Below are positions 48,878-57,063 of a stretch of DNA of 64,000 bases, piece after piece. Numbering within the stretch: position 1 is the first letter of the stretch; every line of letters starts with the position of its first letter. Position numbers and translations under genes: made by a program. Below the pieces are notes generated by a model. That model made no database searches and was not told where the DNA came from. It saw only the letters and a list, made by a program, of their open reading frames with translations. The stretch is from Streptomyces sp. NBC_01445. Lineage in GTDB: Bacteria > Actinomycetota > Actinomycetes > Streptomycetales > Streptomycetaceae. The DNA lies in the NCBI RefSeq assembly GCF_035918235.1, contig NZ_CP109485.1, positions 5,567,501-5,631,500 of the forward strand, written 5' to 3'.

Positions 48878-49741
48878 CTACCGCTGGGCAGGGCGTCCGG
48901 CGGCGGCCTGGTGAGCGCCCGCCCGGGGCTGGTCGCCCGGCTCCCGCACGGCACGGGAATCGGCCCCGGAGTCCGCGCTGTCGGCCTTTTCCGCGTGTGC
49001 TGCCTGCTCTGCTGAGTCCGGCTTCGGGGCGGCCGCCTTGGCCTTCGCCGCGTCCGCCGCCCGCTCGACCTTCTCCGGCGTCACGAAGCGGTAGCCGACG
49101 TTGCGCACGGTGCCGATCAGCGACTCGTGCTCGGGCCCGAGCTTCGCGCGCAGGCGCCGCACATGGACGTCGACGGTGCGGGTCCCGCCGAAGTAGTCGT
49201 AGCCCCACACCTCCTGGAGCAGCTGGGCGCGGGTGAAAACACGGCCCGGGTGCTGCGCGAGGTACTTGAGGAGCTCGAACTCCTTGAAGGTCAGGTCGAG
49301 GACCCGCCCCTTCAGCTTCGCGCTGTAGGTGGCCTCGTCGACCGACAGATCGCCGTTGCGGATCTCCATCGGGGAGTCGTCGGCGACGATCTGCTGGCGG
49401 CCCATCGCGAGCCGCAGCCGCGCCTCGACCTCGGCGGGTCCCGCCGTGTCGAGAAGTACGTCGTCGATGCCCCAGTCGGCGGTGACCGCCGCGAGGCCGC
49501 CCTCCGTCACGACGAGGACCAGCGGACAGCCGGGCCCGGTGGAGCGGAGAAGCTGGCACAGGCTGCGTACCTGCGGGAGGTCGCGGCGCCCGTCGATGAG
49601 GATGACGTCGGCACCGGGGGTGTCGACGAGAGCGGGGCCCTCGGCGGGGGCGACCCGCACGTTGTGCAGCAGCAGGCCGAGAGCGGGGAGCACCTCCGTC
49701 GACGGCTGAAGGGCATTGGTCAGGAGCAGCAAAGAACTCAT
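48878..49741 (-). CDS. glnR: Nitrogen regulator GlnR
   Basis: A 287-residue OmpR-family orphan regulator. The receiver domain keeps Asp50 (VILIDGRRD) but lacks the other acidic-pocket residues, and there is no kinase nearby: GlnR works as an unphosphorylated homodimer held by charge contacts. The DNA-binding wing spans residues 130-225 ([48 protein letters not shown]). The last 60 residues are a disordered Ala/Lys/Glu tail. It controls ammonium assimilation genes. N-terminus [17 protein letters not shown] matches Streptomyces GlnR from memory. Confidence 0.96.
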   Translation of the reverse strand: MSSLLLLTNALQPSTEVLPALGLLLHNVRVAPAEGPALVDTPGADVILIDGRRDLPQVRSLCQLLRSTGPGCPLVLVVTEGGLAAVTADWGIDDVLLDTAGPAEVEARLRLAMGRQQIVADDSPMEIRNGDLSVDEATYSAKLKGRVLDLTFKEFELLKYLAQHPGRVFTRAQLLQEVWGYDYFGGTRTVDVHVRRLRAKLGPEHESLIGTVRNVGYRFVTPEKVERAADAAKAKAAAPKPDSAEQAAHAEKADSADSGADSRAVREPGDQPRAGAHQAAAGRPAQR

Positions 49742-49834
49742 CGCGCCCCACCTGCCTGGGTCGTCCTGCGGTCGTGCACGTTTCGCTCGCCCATAACGTC
49801 TGGTTCCTCCTCGGTCCCTGCGAGGACGTTTACG

Positions 49835-49879
49835 GCACTGCTTCGTACTGCGTTGTTCGTACTGCTTTGCACTGCTTCG
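49835..49879. promoter_or_regulatory. Clustered direct repeats upstream of glnR
   Basis: In the glnR/hydrolase divergent region, GCACTGCTTCG occurs at 49835-49845 and 49869-49879, and TTCGTACTGC at 49842-49851 and 49856-49865 (14 nt apart). The array is 94-138 nt upstream of the glnR start and could be a multi-site regulator target. I cannot match it to a known consensus, including PHO boxes. Confidence 0.55.
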
Positions 49880-50000
49880 GGCCCCGCGCCCCGGGGCCCT
49901 GCGCGCCGTGCGGTCCGCGTTCGTATACAACGCGGTCCGAAAGCACAAAAGGACCCGGGGGCTTCGCTGCCCGGATCCTCTGCCAAGGAGAATAGCCCAC

Positions 50001-50834
50001 ATGAGTTCCGGTCGGGCAGGTCAAGACGCAGGATCTTCTGTGCAGCCGATCACTGCGCGCTCACGGCGCGTGATGCTGCGCACGCGGGACGGTGTGCCGA
50101 TCGAGGCCGCCTACGACCCCGGGCCAGGGCCCGCCGGGGGCCCGGTGATCGTGGTCGCGCACGGGTTCACGGGCGATCTGGAACGGCCGCATGTCCGGCG
50201 TGCGGCGGGGGTGTTCGCGCAGCGTGCCGCCGTGGTCACGTTCTCGTTCCGGGGGCACGGGCGGTCGGGCGGGCGGTCCACCGTCGGCGACCGGGAGGTA
50301 CTCGACCTGGTGGCCGCCGTGGAGTGGGCGAGGTCACTCGGTCATGAACAGGTGGTGACGGTCGGATTCTCGATGGGCGGGTCCGTCGTCCTGCGGCACG
50401 CCGCGTTGCACAGGGGGCGCACGGAAGCGCGGTCCGACGCCGTCGTCGCGGTCAGTGCCCCGGCCCGCTGGTACTACCGCGGGACCGCGCCGATGCGGCG
50501 CCTGCACTGGCTGGTGACGCGGCCCGCCGGCCGGATCGTGGGCCGTATCGGGCTCCGCACCCGCATTCACCCACACGAGTGGGACCCGGTGCCGCTCTCG
50601 CCGGTCGAGTCCGTGCCGCTGATCGCGCCGACACCGCTGCTGATCGTGCACGGCGACCTGGATCCGTACTTCCCCCTCGACCACCCGCGCATGCTGGCCT
50701 CGGCCGCGCCCGGCGGGGCCGAGCTGTGGCTGGAACCGGGCATGGGCCATGCCGAGCACGCGGCGGACGACGGGCTCCTCGCGCGGATCGGCGGCTGGGC
50801 CACGGCATCATGGACGACGGCAACCGCCGAATAG
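50001..50834 (+). CDS. Alpha/beta hydrolase
   Basis: A 277-residue hydrolase. Oxyanion region VVAHGFTGD, nucleophile elbow [11 protein letters not shown] (Ser), acid in [10 protein letters not shown] and His in [10 protein letters not shown] complete the triad in normal order. The first 30 residues are a polar extension. ATG 50001 has AAGGAG 10 nt upstream. Substrate unknown; probably an esterase or lipase. It is divergent from glnR and 36 nt from the MoaD-like gene, so likely in an operon with it. Confidence 0.88.
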   Translation: MSSGRAGQDAGSSVQPITARSRRVMLRTRDGVPIEAAYDPGPGPAGGPVIVVAHGFTGDLERPHVRRAAGVFAQRAAVVTFSFRGHGRSGGRSTVGDREVLDLVAAVEWARSLGHEQVVTVGFSMGGSVVLRHAALHRGRTEARSDAVVAVSAPARWYYRGTAPMRRLHWLVTRPAGRIVGRIGLRTRIHPHEWDPVPLSPVESVPLIAPTPLLIVHGDLDPYFPLDHPRMLASAAPGGAELWLEPGMGHAEHAADDGLLARIGGWATASWTTATAE

Positions 50835-50870
50835 ACCGTATGGACAGACCGCATGGGAGGAACGCCGCAC

Positions 50871-51125
50871 ATGGCCAACGGAACCATCCGCTACTGGGCC
50901 GCGGCCAAGGCGGCCGCCGGTGTCGCCGAGGAGCCGTACGAGGCCGAGACGCTGGCCGACGCGCTGGAGGGCGTGCGTACGCGACACCCCGGTGACCTGG
51001 TGCGCGTCCTGCAGCGTTCCTCGTTCCTCATCGACGGTGACCCCGTCGGCAAGCGCGGGCATGAGACGGTACGGCTTGCCGAGGGCGGCACGGTCGAGGT
51101 GCTCCCGCCGTTCGCAGGAGGGTGA
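50871..51125 (+). CDS. MoaD/ThiS-family sulfur carrier protein
   Basis: An 84-residue beta-grasp protein ending in the diglycine VEVLPPFAGG, the tail that is adenylated and thiocarboxylated. The motif ALEGVRTRHPGDLVRVLQRSSFLIDG fits the MoaD family. ATG 50871 has GGGAGGA upstream. The pathway is unsure: no molybdopterin genes adjoin, while sulfurtransferase genes lie 3 kb downstream. It is followed by a membrane-protein gene after 5 nt. Confidence 0.88.
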   Translation: MANGTIRYWAAAKAAAGVAEEPYEAETLADALEGVRTRHPGDLVRVLQRSSFLIDGDPVGKRGHETVRLAEGGTVEVLPPFAGG

Positions 51126-51130
51126 CCGCG

Positions 51131-52405
51131 ATGAGTAACGAGCCGTACGAAGACGAGTACGGGCAGCAGCAGCCGCCCCAGCAGACCCAGCACTGGCAGG
51201 GCCAGACCTGGGACACCCAGGCCCAGTCGACGTATCCGCCGCCCCAGGGATTCGAGCCCGGCCAGGCCGCATACGGGCAGGCCGAGTACGGCCAGGCCGC
51301 GTACGGGCAGGGTCCGGTGAGCCAGACCGGCGGTGAGCAGCACGCCTACGGCGACCAGCAGGCGTACGGCGGTGAGCAGCACGCGTACGGCGGTGACCAG
51401 CAGTCCTACGGCGGTGACCAGCAGTCCTACGGCTACGGGCAGGTGCCGTACGGGCAGGGGCCCGCGGTTCAGACGCCCGGTGGCCAGACTCCGCCGCCCG
51501 CGCATGCCGCGTACGGCCAGGCGCCCCAAGCCCCCGGTGCCGATCAGCAGACGCCGGTCTTCGGGACGGTGGCGGCGGCCCAGCCGCTGCCCGTGGCCGA
51601 GCCGGAGGCCGCCGGTTACGGGCCCGCCACCGTCACCGGCAACGCCCGCGTCACCGACGCGCAGCGCGCCCGTGCCGAGGGGCGGTCGCCGATCATAGAG
51701 CCGGGGATGCAGCCCGCCGCGCTGACCGCGCTGCTCGGGCTGCTGCTCGCGGGCGGCGCCGCGGTGGGCCAGTACGCGCTGCTCGTGCCGCTCGTGCTGC
51801 TCCAGGCCGTCACGGCCGCCGGCTGGTTCCGGCTCAACGGCATGTGGCCCGCCCGGCAGGGCATCGCGCTCGCCTTCGCGGGCGGCCTCGCCGCCGACGC
51901 CGCGCTGCTCGTCACCGGCCGGGAGCACGCGCCCGCCGCGATCCTCGGCACCCTCGGCGTGTGGGTCCTGCTCACCCTCGTCCTCCAGCTCCGCAGCCAC
52001 GCGGCCCCGGACGAGCGCATGTACGGCCTGATGGCGACGGTCGCCTCCGCGGCGCTCGCCATCGTCGCGACCGGACACCTCGCGGCCGACCCGGACGCCG
52101 TGACCGTCGGCGCCGTGGCCGTCGCCGTCGCCGTCCTCGCGCGGGCGCTCCCGCTGCCGACGCCCGCCTCCGTGGCCGTCGCGCTGCTCGCCGCCGCGGG
52201 CGCCGGCATCGCCGCCGGCGGCATGACGGACATGGGATCCAAGGGCGCGCTCCTCGGCCTCGGCGCCGGTGTCTGCGCGCTGATCGGCCACCGCGTCGCG
52301 AGTTACGACTATCCGTCCCGCTTCGTGCACATGACGGCGGGCGTGGCCCTGCCGCTGGCCGCCGCGGCCCCGGCCGTCTATCTGCTCGGGCGGGTCGTGG
52401 GCTGA
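51131..52405 (+). CDS. Membrane protein with Q/Y/G-rich disordered N-terminus
   Basis: A 424-residue protein. Residues 1-150 are low-complexity, dominated by Gln, Tyr, Gly and Pro with repeats such as YGGDQQSYGGDQQSYG and YGQAEYGQAAYGQ; the DNA of this part repeats with a 21-nt period (about 51334-51436). Residues about 195-420 form eight or so membrane helices. I chose ATG 51131 (AGGAGGG upstream) over the GTG at 51122. Function unknown. The prion-like tail faces the cytoplasm if the first helix exits outward, and could mediate clustering. Confidence 0.85.
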   Translation: MSNEPYEDEYGQQQPPQQTQHWQGQTWDTQAQSTYPPPQGFEPGQAAYGQAEYGQAAYGQGPVSQTGGEQHAYGDQQAYGGEQHAYGGDQQSYGGDQQSYGYGQVPYGQGPAVQTPGGQTPPPAHAAYGQAPQAPGADQQTPVFGTVAAAQPLPVAEPEAAGYGPATVTGNARVTDAQRARAEGRSPIIEPGMQPAALTALLGLLLAGGAAVGQYALLVPLVLLQAVTAAGWFRLNGMWPARQGIALAFAGGLAADAALLVTGREHAPAAILGTLGVWVLLTLVLQLRSHAAPDERMYGLMATVASAALAIVATGHLAADPDAVTVGAVAVAVAVLARALPLPTPASVAVALLAAAGAGIAAGGMTDMGSKGALLGLGAGVCALIGHRVASYDYPSRFVHMTAGVALPLAAAAPAVYLLGRVVG

Positions 52406-52449
52406 GCGTCCGGCGGGCACACGGCCTGTCACAGCTGATCGACAAGAAT

Positions 52450-52482
52450 CGGGCCGGGCCCCCTTCGTGGGGGTCCGGCCCG
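52450..52482. terminator. Terminator after the hydrolase-MoaD-membrane protein operon
   Basis: Arms CGGGCCGGGCCCCC and GGGGGTCCGGCCCG around loop TTCGT, with one G-T wobble, lie 45 nt after the stop at 52405 and before the DUF2993 gene start at 52532. Confidence 0.82.
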
Positions 52483-52531
52483 TACTCTCGCGATCAGGAA
52501 CTGTCGTCCAGGTGGGGGGAAACACCGGGCC

Positions 52532-53260
52532 ATGCGTGCTCTGCGGATACTTCTGATCGTCGTCGTGATCCTGGGCGGCCTGTTCGTCATCGCCGACCGG
52601 GTCGCGGTGAACTACGCGGAGGGCGAGGCGGCCGACCGCGTGCGCACCAGCGAGGGCCTGGCCAGTACGCCCGACGTCTCCATCAACGGCTTCCCGTTCC
52701 TGACCCAGGCCGCGGGCGGCACCCTGGACGACGTGGAGATCGGCATCAAGGACTACGACGCGAAGAGCGGCGGCGAGTCGATCCGGATCGCCGATCTGAA
52801 CGCCGAGATGCACGGCGTTCGGTTCGACAGCAGCTTCAGCTCCGCCACCGCCGACTCGGCCACCGGCACCGCCCGCATCTCCTACGCCGAGCTGCTCAAG
52901 GCCGTCAAGAAGCAGGACGCCGCCCAGGTCGCCCCGGGCGTGACGGCCCGGATCGAGGGCCTCTCCTACGGCGGCGGCGACAAGGTCAAGGTCACGATCA
53001 CCGTGCACACGCCGGTGGGCACCCTGCACCCCACCGTCCTCAGCTCGGTCAAGGTCACCGACGGCAAGGTCTCGGCGCGTGCCGACAGCCTGCCCAAGGC
53101 CGGCGCGCTCGACCTGGCCGAGGGCCGGATCCGCGCCGTCACCGACTTCCAGCAGGCGATCGACGACCTGCCGGCCGGGATCGAGCTGGACCGGGTCGAG
53201 GCGGTCAAGGACGGCGTCGAGATCTCGGTGAAGGGTTCGAAACTCGACCTCGTCGGGTAG
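52532..53260 (+). CDS. DUF2993 (LmeA-like) membrane-anchored protein, short form
   Basis: A 242-residue protein with an N-terminal membrane anchor (RILLIVVVILGGLFVIADRV) and a DUF2993 domain; it shares the motif GFPFLTQ with the 41017 protein but lacks its long cytoplasmic tail. Its regular beta/alpha pattern fits a lipid-binding TULIP-like fold. Likely envelope role; substrate unknown. GTGGGGGGAAA precedes ATG 52532. Monocistronic between two hairpins. Confidence 0.9.
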   Translation: MRALRILLIVVVILGGLFVIADRVAVNYAEGEAADRVRTSEGLASTPDVSINGFPFLTQAAGGTLDDVEIGIKDYDAKSGGESIRIADLNAEMHGVRFDSSFSSATADSATGTARISYAELLKAVKKQDAAQVAPGVTARIEGLSYGGGDKVKVTITVHTPVGTLHPTVLSSVKVTDGKVSARADSLPKAGALDLAEGRIRAVTDFQQAIDDLPAGIELDRVEAVKDGVEISVKGSKLDLVG

Positions 53261-53329
53261 TCACCCGGAAACGGCGCGTCCGCACTGCGAGACGACGCCG
53301 TCCGCACAGCAGTGATCGGCGGAGCCGCA

Positions 53330-53367
53330 GCGGCCCCGGAGCCCGAGGTGAGCGGCTCCGGGGCCGC
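53330..53367. terminator. Terminator after the DUF2993 gene
   Basis: Perfect 14-bp arms GCGGCCCCGGAGCC (53330-53343) and GGCTCCGGGGCCGC (53354-53367) with a 10-nt loop, 70 nt after the DUF2993 stop and about 50 nt before the next promoter. Confidence 0.85.
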
Positions 53368-53414
53368 ACTCATCTCGTATCGTGGACGATCGCGTCTCAG
53401 GATGCGACACGCCG

Positions 53415-53444
53415 GTGACACGGCCGCCCGTGCGTACCTACGAT
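53415..53444 (+). promoter_or_regulatory. Promoter of the leaderless leader-peptide / sulfurtransferase transcript
   Basis: GTGACA (53415-53420) and TACGAT (53439-53444) are 18 nt apart, matching SigA/HrdB-type -35 and -10 elements. Only 7 nt separate the -10 from the ATG at 53452, so transcription should start at or next to that ATG and give a leaderless mRNA. Confidence 0.7.
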
Positions 53445-53451
53445 CGGTGGC

Positions 53452-53532
53452 ATGAAGCGACAGGCGGATCTCACGAAGCGGCGGGCAGTAGACCTGTGCC
53501 GCGTCGCCGCCATGCTCTGTCGCACCGCCTGA
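53452..53532 (+). CDS. Cys-containing leader peptide (putative cysteine attenuator)
   Basis: A 26-codon frame starting MKRQADLTKR and continuing RAVDLCRVAAMLCRTA to TGA, with Cys codons at positions 16 and 23. Short peptides with a VDLCR-type core occur ahead of sulfur-metabolism operons in actinobacteria. In mycobacteria, Cys-rich leaderless peptides act as cysteine-responsive attenuators. Here no ribosome site exists and the -10 lies 7 nt upstream, consistent with leaderless translation. The sulfurtransferase gene follows after 146 nt that can fold into several hairpins. The attenuation role is inferred from this arrangement. Confidence 0.8.
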   Translation: MKRQADLTKRRAVDLCRVAAMLCRTA

Positions 53533-53678
53533 GCGGGACGGCAACTCCCGCTTCCCCAGGCCCCTTTGAGGCCTCCCCTCGCGCGCGTCGAATGCCGTCC
53601 CTGTCCGCATGCAGGGACCGTGCCCGCGCCGCACCCGCACTCCCGCACCCCGCCGCAACTGCCCCGGAGGAGAAAAAC
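53533..53678 (+). promoter_or_regulatory. Structured leader RNA between leader peptide and sulfurtransferase gene
   Basis: Three short hairpins are visible: GCGGGA/TCCCGC (53533-53538 with 53546-53551), AGGCC/GGCCT (53558-53562 with 53570-53574) and GTCCCTG/CAGGGAC (53597-53603 with 53612-53618). The first begins right at the leader stop, where a stalled ribosome would affect folding. The strong ribosome site GGAGGAG of the sulfurtransferase gene ends the region. No Rho-independent terminator with a T run is seen, so control could be Rho- or translation-based. Confidence 0.5.
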
Positions 53679-54518
53679 ATGAGCCGCAGCGACGTCCTGG
53701 TAGACGCCGACTGGGTCGAGGCGAACCTCGACAACCCGAAGGTCGTCATCGTCGAGGTCGACGAGGACGCTTCGGCGTACGACAAGAACCACATCAAGAA
53801 CGCCATCAAGGTCGACTGGCAGCAGGACCTCCAGGACCCGGTCCGCCGCGACTTCATCGACCAGGCCGGCTTCGAGAAGCTTCTGTCCGCGCGCGGCATC
53901 GCCAACGACGACACGGTCGTCCTCTACGGCGGCAACAACAACTGGTTCGCGTCCTACGCCTACTGGTACTTCAAGCTCTACGGCCACGACAGCGTCAAGC
54001 TGCTCGACGGCGGCCGCAAGAAGTGGGAGCTCGACTCGCGCGACCTCGTCGCCGAGATCGTCCAGCGCCCCGCCACGGAGTACAAGGCCAAGGCCCAGGA
54101 CACCTCGATCCGAGCCTTCCGTGACGACGTCGTCGCCGCGATCGGCAGCCTGAACCTCGTCGACGTGCGCTCGCCCGACGAGTTCTCCGGCAAGCTCCTC
54201 GCCCCGGCGCACCTCCCGCAGGAGCAGTCGCAGCGTCCGGGCCACGTCCCGTCCGCGCGCAACATCCCGTGGTCGAAGAACGCCAACGACGACGGCACGT
54301 TCAAGTCGGACGACGAGCTCAAGGCCCTCTACGAGGACGAGCAGGTCGACCTGGCCAAGGACACCATCGCGTACTGCCGCATCGGTGAGCGCTCGGCCCT
54401 GACGTGGTTCGTCCTGCACGAGCTGCTCGGCCAGGCCAACGTCAAGAACTACGACGGCTCGTGGACCGAGTACGGCTCGCTCGTCGGCGTGCCGATCGAG
54501 CTCGGCGCCAACAAGTAA
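53679..54518 (+). CDS. sseA: Thiosulfate sulfurtransferase (rhodanese), SseA/CysA type
   Basis: A 279-residue protein of two rhodanese domains. The C-terminal active loop is CRIGERS with catalytic Cys233, the form seen in actinobacterial CysA/SseA; the N-terminal domain is inactive. It transfers sulfane sulfur from thiosulfate to cyanide or thiol acceptors. ATG 53679 has GGAGGAG upstream. The DUF1416 gene follows after 49 nt; the pair corresponds to mycobacterial sseA/cysA-sseC. The leader peptide upstream suggests control by cysteine supply. Confidence 0.93.
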   Translation: MSRSDVLVDADWVEANLDNPKVVIVEVDEDASAYDKNHIKNAIKVDWQQDLQDPVRRDFIDQAGFEKLLSARGIANDDTVVLYGGNNNWFASYAYWYFKLYGHDSVKLLDGGRKKWELDSRDLVAEIVQRPATEYKAKAQDTSIRAFRDDVVAAIGSLNLVDVRSPDEFSGKLLAPAHLPQEQSQRPGHVPSARNIPWSKNANDDGTFKSDDELKALYEDEQVDLAKDTIAYCRIGERSALTWFVLHELLGQANVKNYDGSWTEYGSLVGVPIELGANK

Positions 54519-54567
54519 CCCCGCCCGACCCCCCTGACAGACCTGACCGACCTTTTTGGAGAAGCAC

Positions 54568-54855
54568 ATGTGTGGAGCGAAGGCCGGCGGCCCCGACGCC
54601 TCGACGATCAAGCCCGGTGAGACCACCATCCAGGGCCAGGTGACCCGCGACGGCGAGCCCGTCACCGGTTACGTGCGCCTGCTGGACTCGACCGGCGAGT
54701 TCACGGCCGAGGTCCCCACCTCGGCGACGGGACAGTTCCGTTTCTACGCGGCCGAGGGCACGTGGACGCTGCGCGCCCTGGTCCCGGGCGGCTCGGCGGA
54801 CCGTACGGTCGTCGCCCAGACCGGTGGTCTCTCCGAGGTCGCCATCGCCGTCTGA
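54568..54855 (+). CDS. DUF1416 protein (SseC-like)
   Basis: A 95-residue protein of the DUF1416 family, with an N-terminal MCGAKAGGPD and a compact beta-sandwich (IQGQVTRDGEPVTGYVRLLDSTGEF, GQFRFYAAEGTWTLRAL) that looks like a carboxypeptidase-regulatory-type fold. It is always next to the rhodanese in actinobacteria, implying a shared sulfur role; the Cys2 near the start may accept sulfur (inference). GGAGAAG precedes the ATG. Confidence 0.9.
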   Translation: MCGAKAGGPDASTIKPGETTIQGQVTRDGEPVTGYVRLLDSTGEFTAEVPTSATGQFRFYAAEGTWTLRALVPGGSADRTVVAQTGGLSEVAIAV

Positions 54856-54888
54856 CGCGGCTCGCCGTGTGACGGCGGCGCAGATACG

Positions 54889-54948
54889 GCCGAGGGGCCG
54901 CACCTCCGGGGGTTGGACGCCTACGGAATCGGGGTGCGGTCCCTCGGC
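54889..54948. terminator. Terminator after the sulfurtransferase operon
   Basis: Arms GCCGAGGGGCCGCACC (54889-54904) and GGTGCGGTCCCTCGGC (54933-54948) pair with one wobble across a 28-nt loop and are followed by TTTG. They lie 33 nt after the DUF1416 stop. Confidence 0.75.
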
Positions 54949-55086
54949 TTTGTGCGGAGCCCGTGCTGACGGGCGTGTACATGGCGCTGTTCTGCTAATT
55001 TTTCTTGACAGGCTGTGACCTGACTCAACTTCCCTGATCCGGAAGGCGCGTCGAGGTCGTGGACTCAAGAAATCGGGGGAAGAGCC

Positions 55087-55470
55087 ATGGCCTCTCCGGA
55101 GGGGTACCAGGTCGGGCACAAGGGCATGTCGGGCCAGGCCGGCGAACTCGACGGCGCGGGCCGCGACGTCGGCAAGATCGGCAAGGCGATCGCCGGCACG
55201 ATGTGCTACTCGCAGGACGCGCTCGGCGGCTCCGACACCGCTCCCGCGTTCAACACGTTCGCGGCCGCCTGGGAGGCCGAGACCAAGGTCCTCGAAGCGG
55301 CCCTGCACGAACTCGCCGACAAGGTCCGCCTGTCCAGCCGCGCCTACTCCGGCTCCGACATCGGCGTACGCAACGGAGCGAAGTCCGTGTCCGTGGGCTC
55401 CGCGGGCGGGGAGGGCGTCAGCACGATGCCGACGTACGCCGAGCGCCCGTCCGCGCTGTCCGGCTACTGA
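55087..55470 (+). CDS. EspC/WXG100-like small helical protein (type VII partner)
   Basis: A 127-residue protein. Two helices with the spacing and pattern of ESX-secretion-associated proteins are seen: residues 15-37 (GQAGELDGAGRDVGKIGKAI) and 55-93 (PAFNTFAAAWEAETKVLEAA ... LADKVRLSSRAYSGSD, with Trp near the middle). The tail is Gly/Ser-rich. There is no signal peptide. GGGGGAAGAG precedes ATG 55087. It is followed after 14 nt by the large effector-like gene, so it is the likely chaperone or secretion partner. Confidence 0.78.
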   Translation: MASPEGYQVGHKGMSGQAGELDGAGRDVGKIGKAIAGTMCYSQDALGGSDTAPAFNTFAAAWEAETKVLEAALHELADKVRLSSRAYSGSDIGVRNGAKSVSVGSAGGEGVSTMPTYAERPSALSGY

Positions 55471-55484
55471 CGGGGCCTGCGACC

Positions 55485-57056
55485 GTGACGGAATCCACGA
55501 ACGACCGCAGGCAGAAGCTCAACGGCCTGCGCGACAGGATCTCTTCGGCCGGCAGCAAGAACGACCTGATCGACGCGATCGACGACGCCCTCGGCGTCTC
55601 GGGGCCGGTGGGCGAGCCGAAGGTGATCGAAGCGCTGGGCAAGCGCTACACCGGCCAGACCGACGAGGCCGACGCCGTGAGCGACCGGATCGACAAGATC
55701 GCCCGCAAGGGCCTGCCGCAGGTCTGGGTCGGCGACACGAGCGTCCTTGCCTCCGACGTGGTGGGCGCCGCCTCCCGCGACGCCCAGCAGATGATCGAGG
55801 CGTTCCAGGGCGGCGGCAAGGCCCTGATCGCGCTGTCCGACGCGCTGGAGACGGCGCAGACCCTGGACGGCACCGGCCGCGGCAAGCTGCGCGACGCCCG
55901 CGGCATGCTCGGCGGCAAGGACGGCTGGTTCGACGACTGGCACGAGGACGACGACGAGGAAGCCCTCCGTCTGAAGGCTCGCTCCCTGGCCTCGCACGGC
56001 GTCGACGACCTGCACAAGGCGGCCGCCGACGCCGACGACGCCGCCCGCGTCGCGGCCCGCGACCTCAACAAGTTCGCCGCCGAGGCCCGCGCCGGCCAGA
56101 TGGGCACCGACGAACTGACCGCCGCCGACCGGCTCGCCCTCGCCGACACCGCCAACCCGGGCGGCGACCCCGAGCTGAACGAGATCCTCAGCGCCAACGA
56201 CCTCGAACGCTCCGGCCGCGCCATGGAGAACATGTCGCCCGCCGAACGGGCCCGTATGGAACGGCTGTTGGCGAACGCGTCGAGCCCGCAGGAGAAGGCG
56301 TACCTCATGAAGGCCCTCGCCTCGGGCCACGACGTCGGCGAGGTCGAGAAGTTCGGCGGGAAGATCCACGGCAAGGACGCGGCGTGGCTCTCGGAGCACC
56401 TGACGCCGGTCACCACTAATTCCGTCGCCTCCGGCAAGGAGCAGCAGGATTTCCGTGGCGAGCTCTGGGACCAGGACGACGAGACCTGCGTTCCGTCCTC
56501 GACGGTCACGGCCCGCGCCCTCGTCGACCCGGTGTACGCGCTCGAACTCACCGGCGGCCCCGACGGCACCGACGACGACCCCGACCACTTCCGCAAGCGC
56601 CTGCACGACGAGCAGTTCCGGATGAACGAGGAGGGCGACGGCGAGATGGACGGCTGGTGGTGGGACCAGCACCCGGCCGGCATGGACGGCGACGGGCAGG
56701 AGGAGATCTCCAACAAGGAGCTCGGCCCGCACACCGGCGACAAGTACGACCAGAAGGAGATGGACGGCGCCGACGACCGGCGCGGCGTCCTGCCCGACAT
56801 CGAGAAATCCGTCGCCGACGGCAAGCCCGTGCCCATCAACATCACGCGAGTCGACGAGCACGGCGACCGCCACGGCCACAGCCTGATGATCATCGGGCAG
56901 GAGGACGGCAAGCTGCAGGTCTACAACCCGTGGGGCACCACGTCCTGGATCAGCGAGGACGATTTCATCAACGGTGATCTCCAGGCCGCCGCCGACGACC
57001 GTTACTCCAAGGCCCACCAGGGCGACGTCAACCGCGTCTACATCCAGCAGGACTGA
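55485..57056 (+). CDS. Large protein with C-terminal papain/calpain-like cysteine peptidase domain (putative effector)
   Basis: A 523-residue acidic protein. Residues 1-300 are helical with an internal coiled region (DDLHKAAADADDAARVAARD). The last about 190 residues show the order Cys335 (DDETCVPSSTVTARAL), His465 (HGHSLMIIGQEDG) and Asn481 (VYNPWGTTSWISEDDF). The His-to-Asn spacing of 16 and the NPWG after Asn match papain/calpain-type peptidases (NSWG/NPWG). This fold call is mine and not database-checked; a C39- or transglutaminase-like enzyme is an alternative. No signal peptide; export would use the adjacent ESX-like partner. GTG 55485 lacks a strong ribosome site, but the next lipoprotein gene follows after 7 nt. 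Confidence 0.78.
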   Translation: MTESTNDRRQKLNGLRDRISSAGSKNDLIDAIDDALGVSGPVGEPKVIEALGKRYTGQTDEADAVSDRIDKIARKGLPQVWVGDTSVLASDVVGAASRDAQQMIEAFQGGGKALIALSDALETAQTLDGTGRGKLRDARGMLGGKDGWFDDWHEDDDEEALRLKARSLASHGVDDLHKAAADADDAARVAARDLNKFAAEARAGQMGTDELTAADRLALADTANPGGDPELNEILSANDLERSGRAMENMSPAERARMERLLANASSPQEKAYLMKALASGHDVGEVEKFGGKIHGKDAAWLSEHLTPVTTNSVASGKEQQDFRGELWDQDDETCVPSSTVTARALVDPVYALELTGGPDGTDDDPDHFRKRLHDEQFRMNEEGDGEMDGWWWDQHPAGMDGDGQEEISNKELGPHTGDKYDQKEMDGADDRRGVLPDIEKSVADGKPVPINITRVDEHGDRHGHSLMIIGQEDGKLQVYNPWGTTSWISEDDFINGDLQAAADDRYSKAHQGDVNRVYIQQD

Positions 57057-57063
57057 ACTCATC

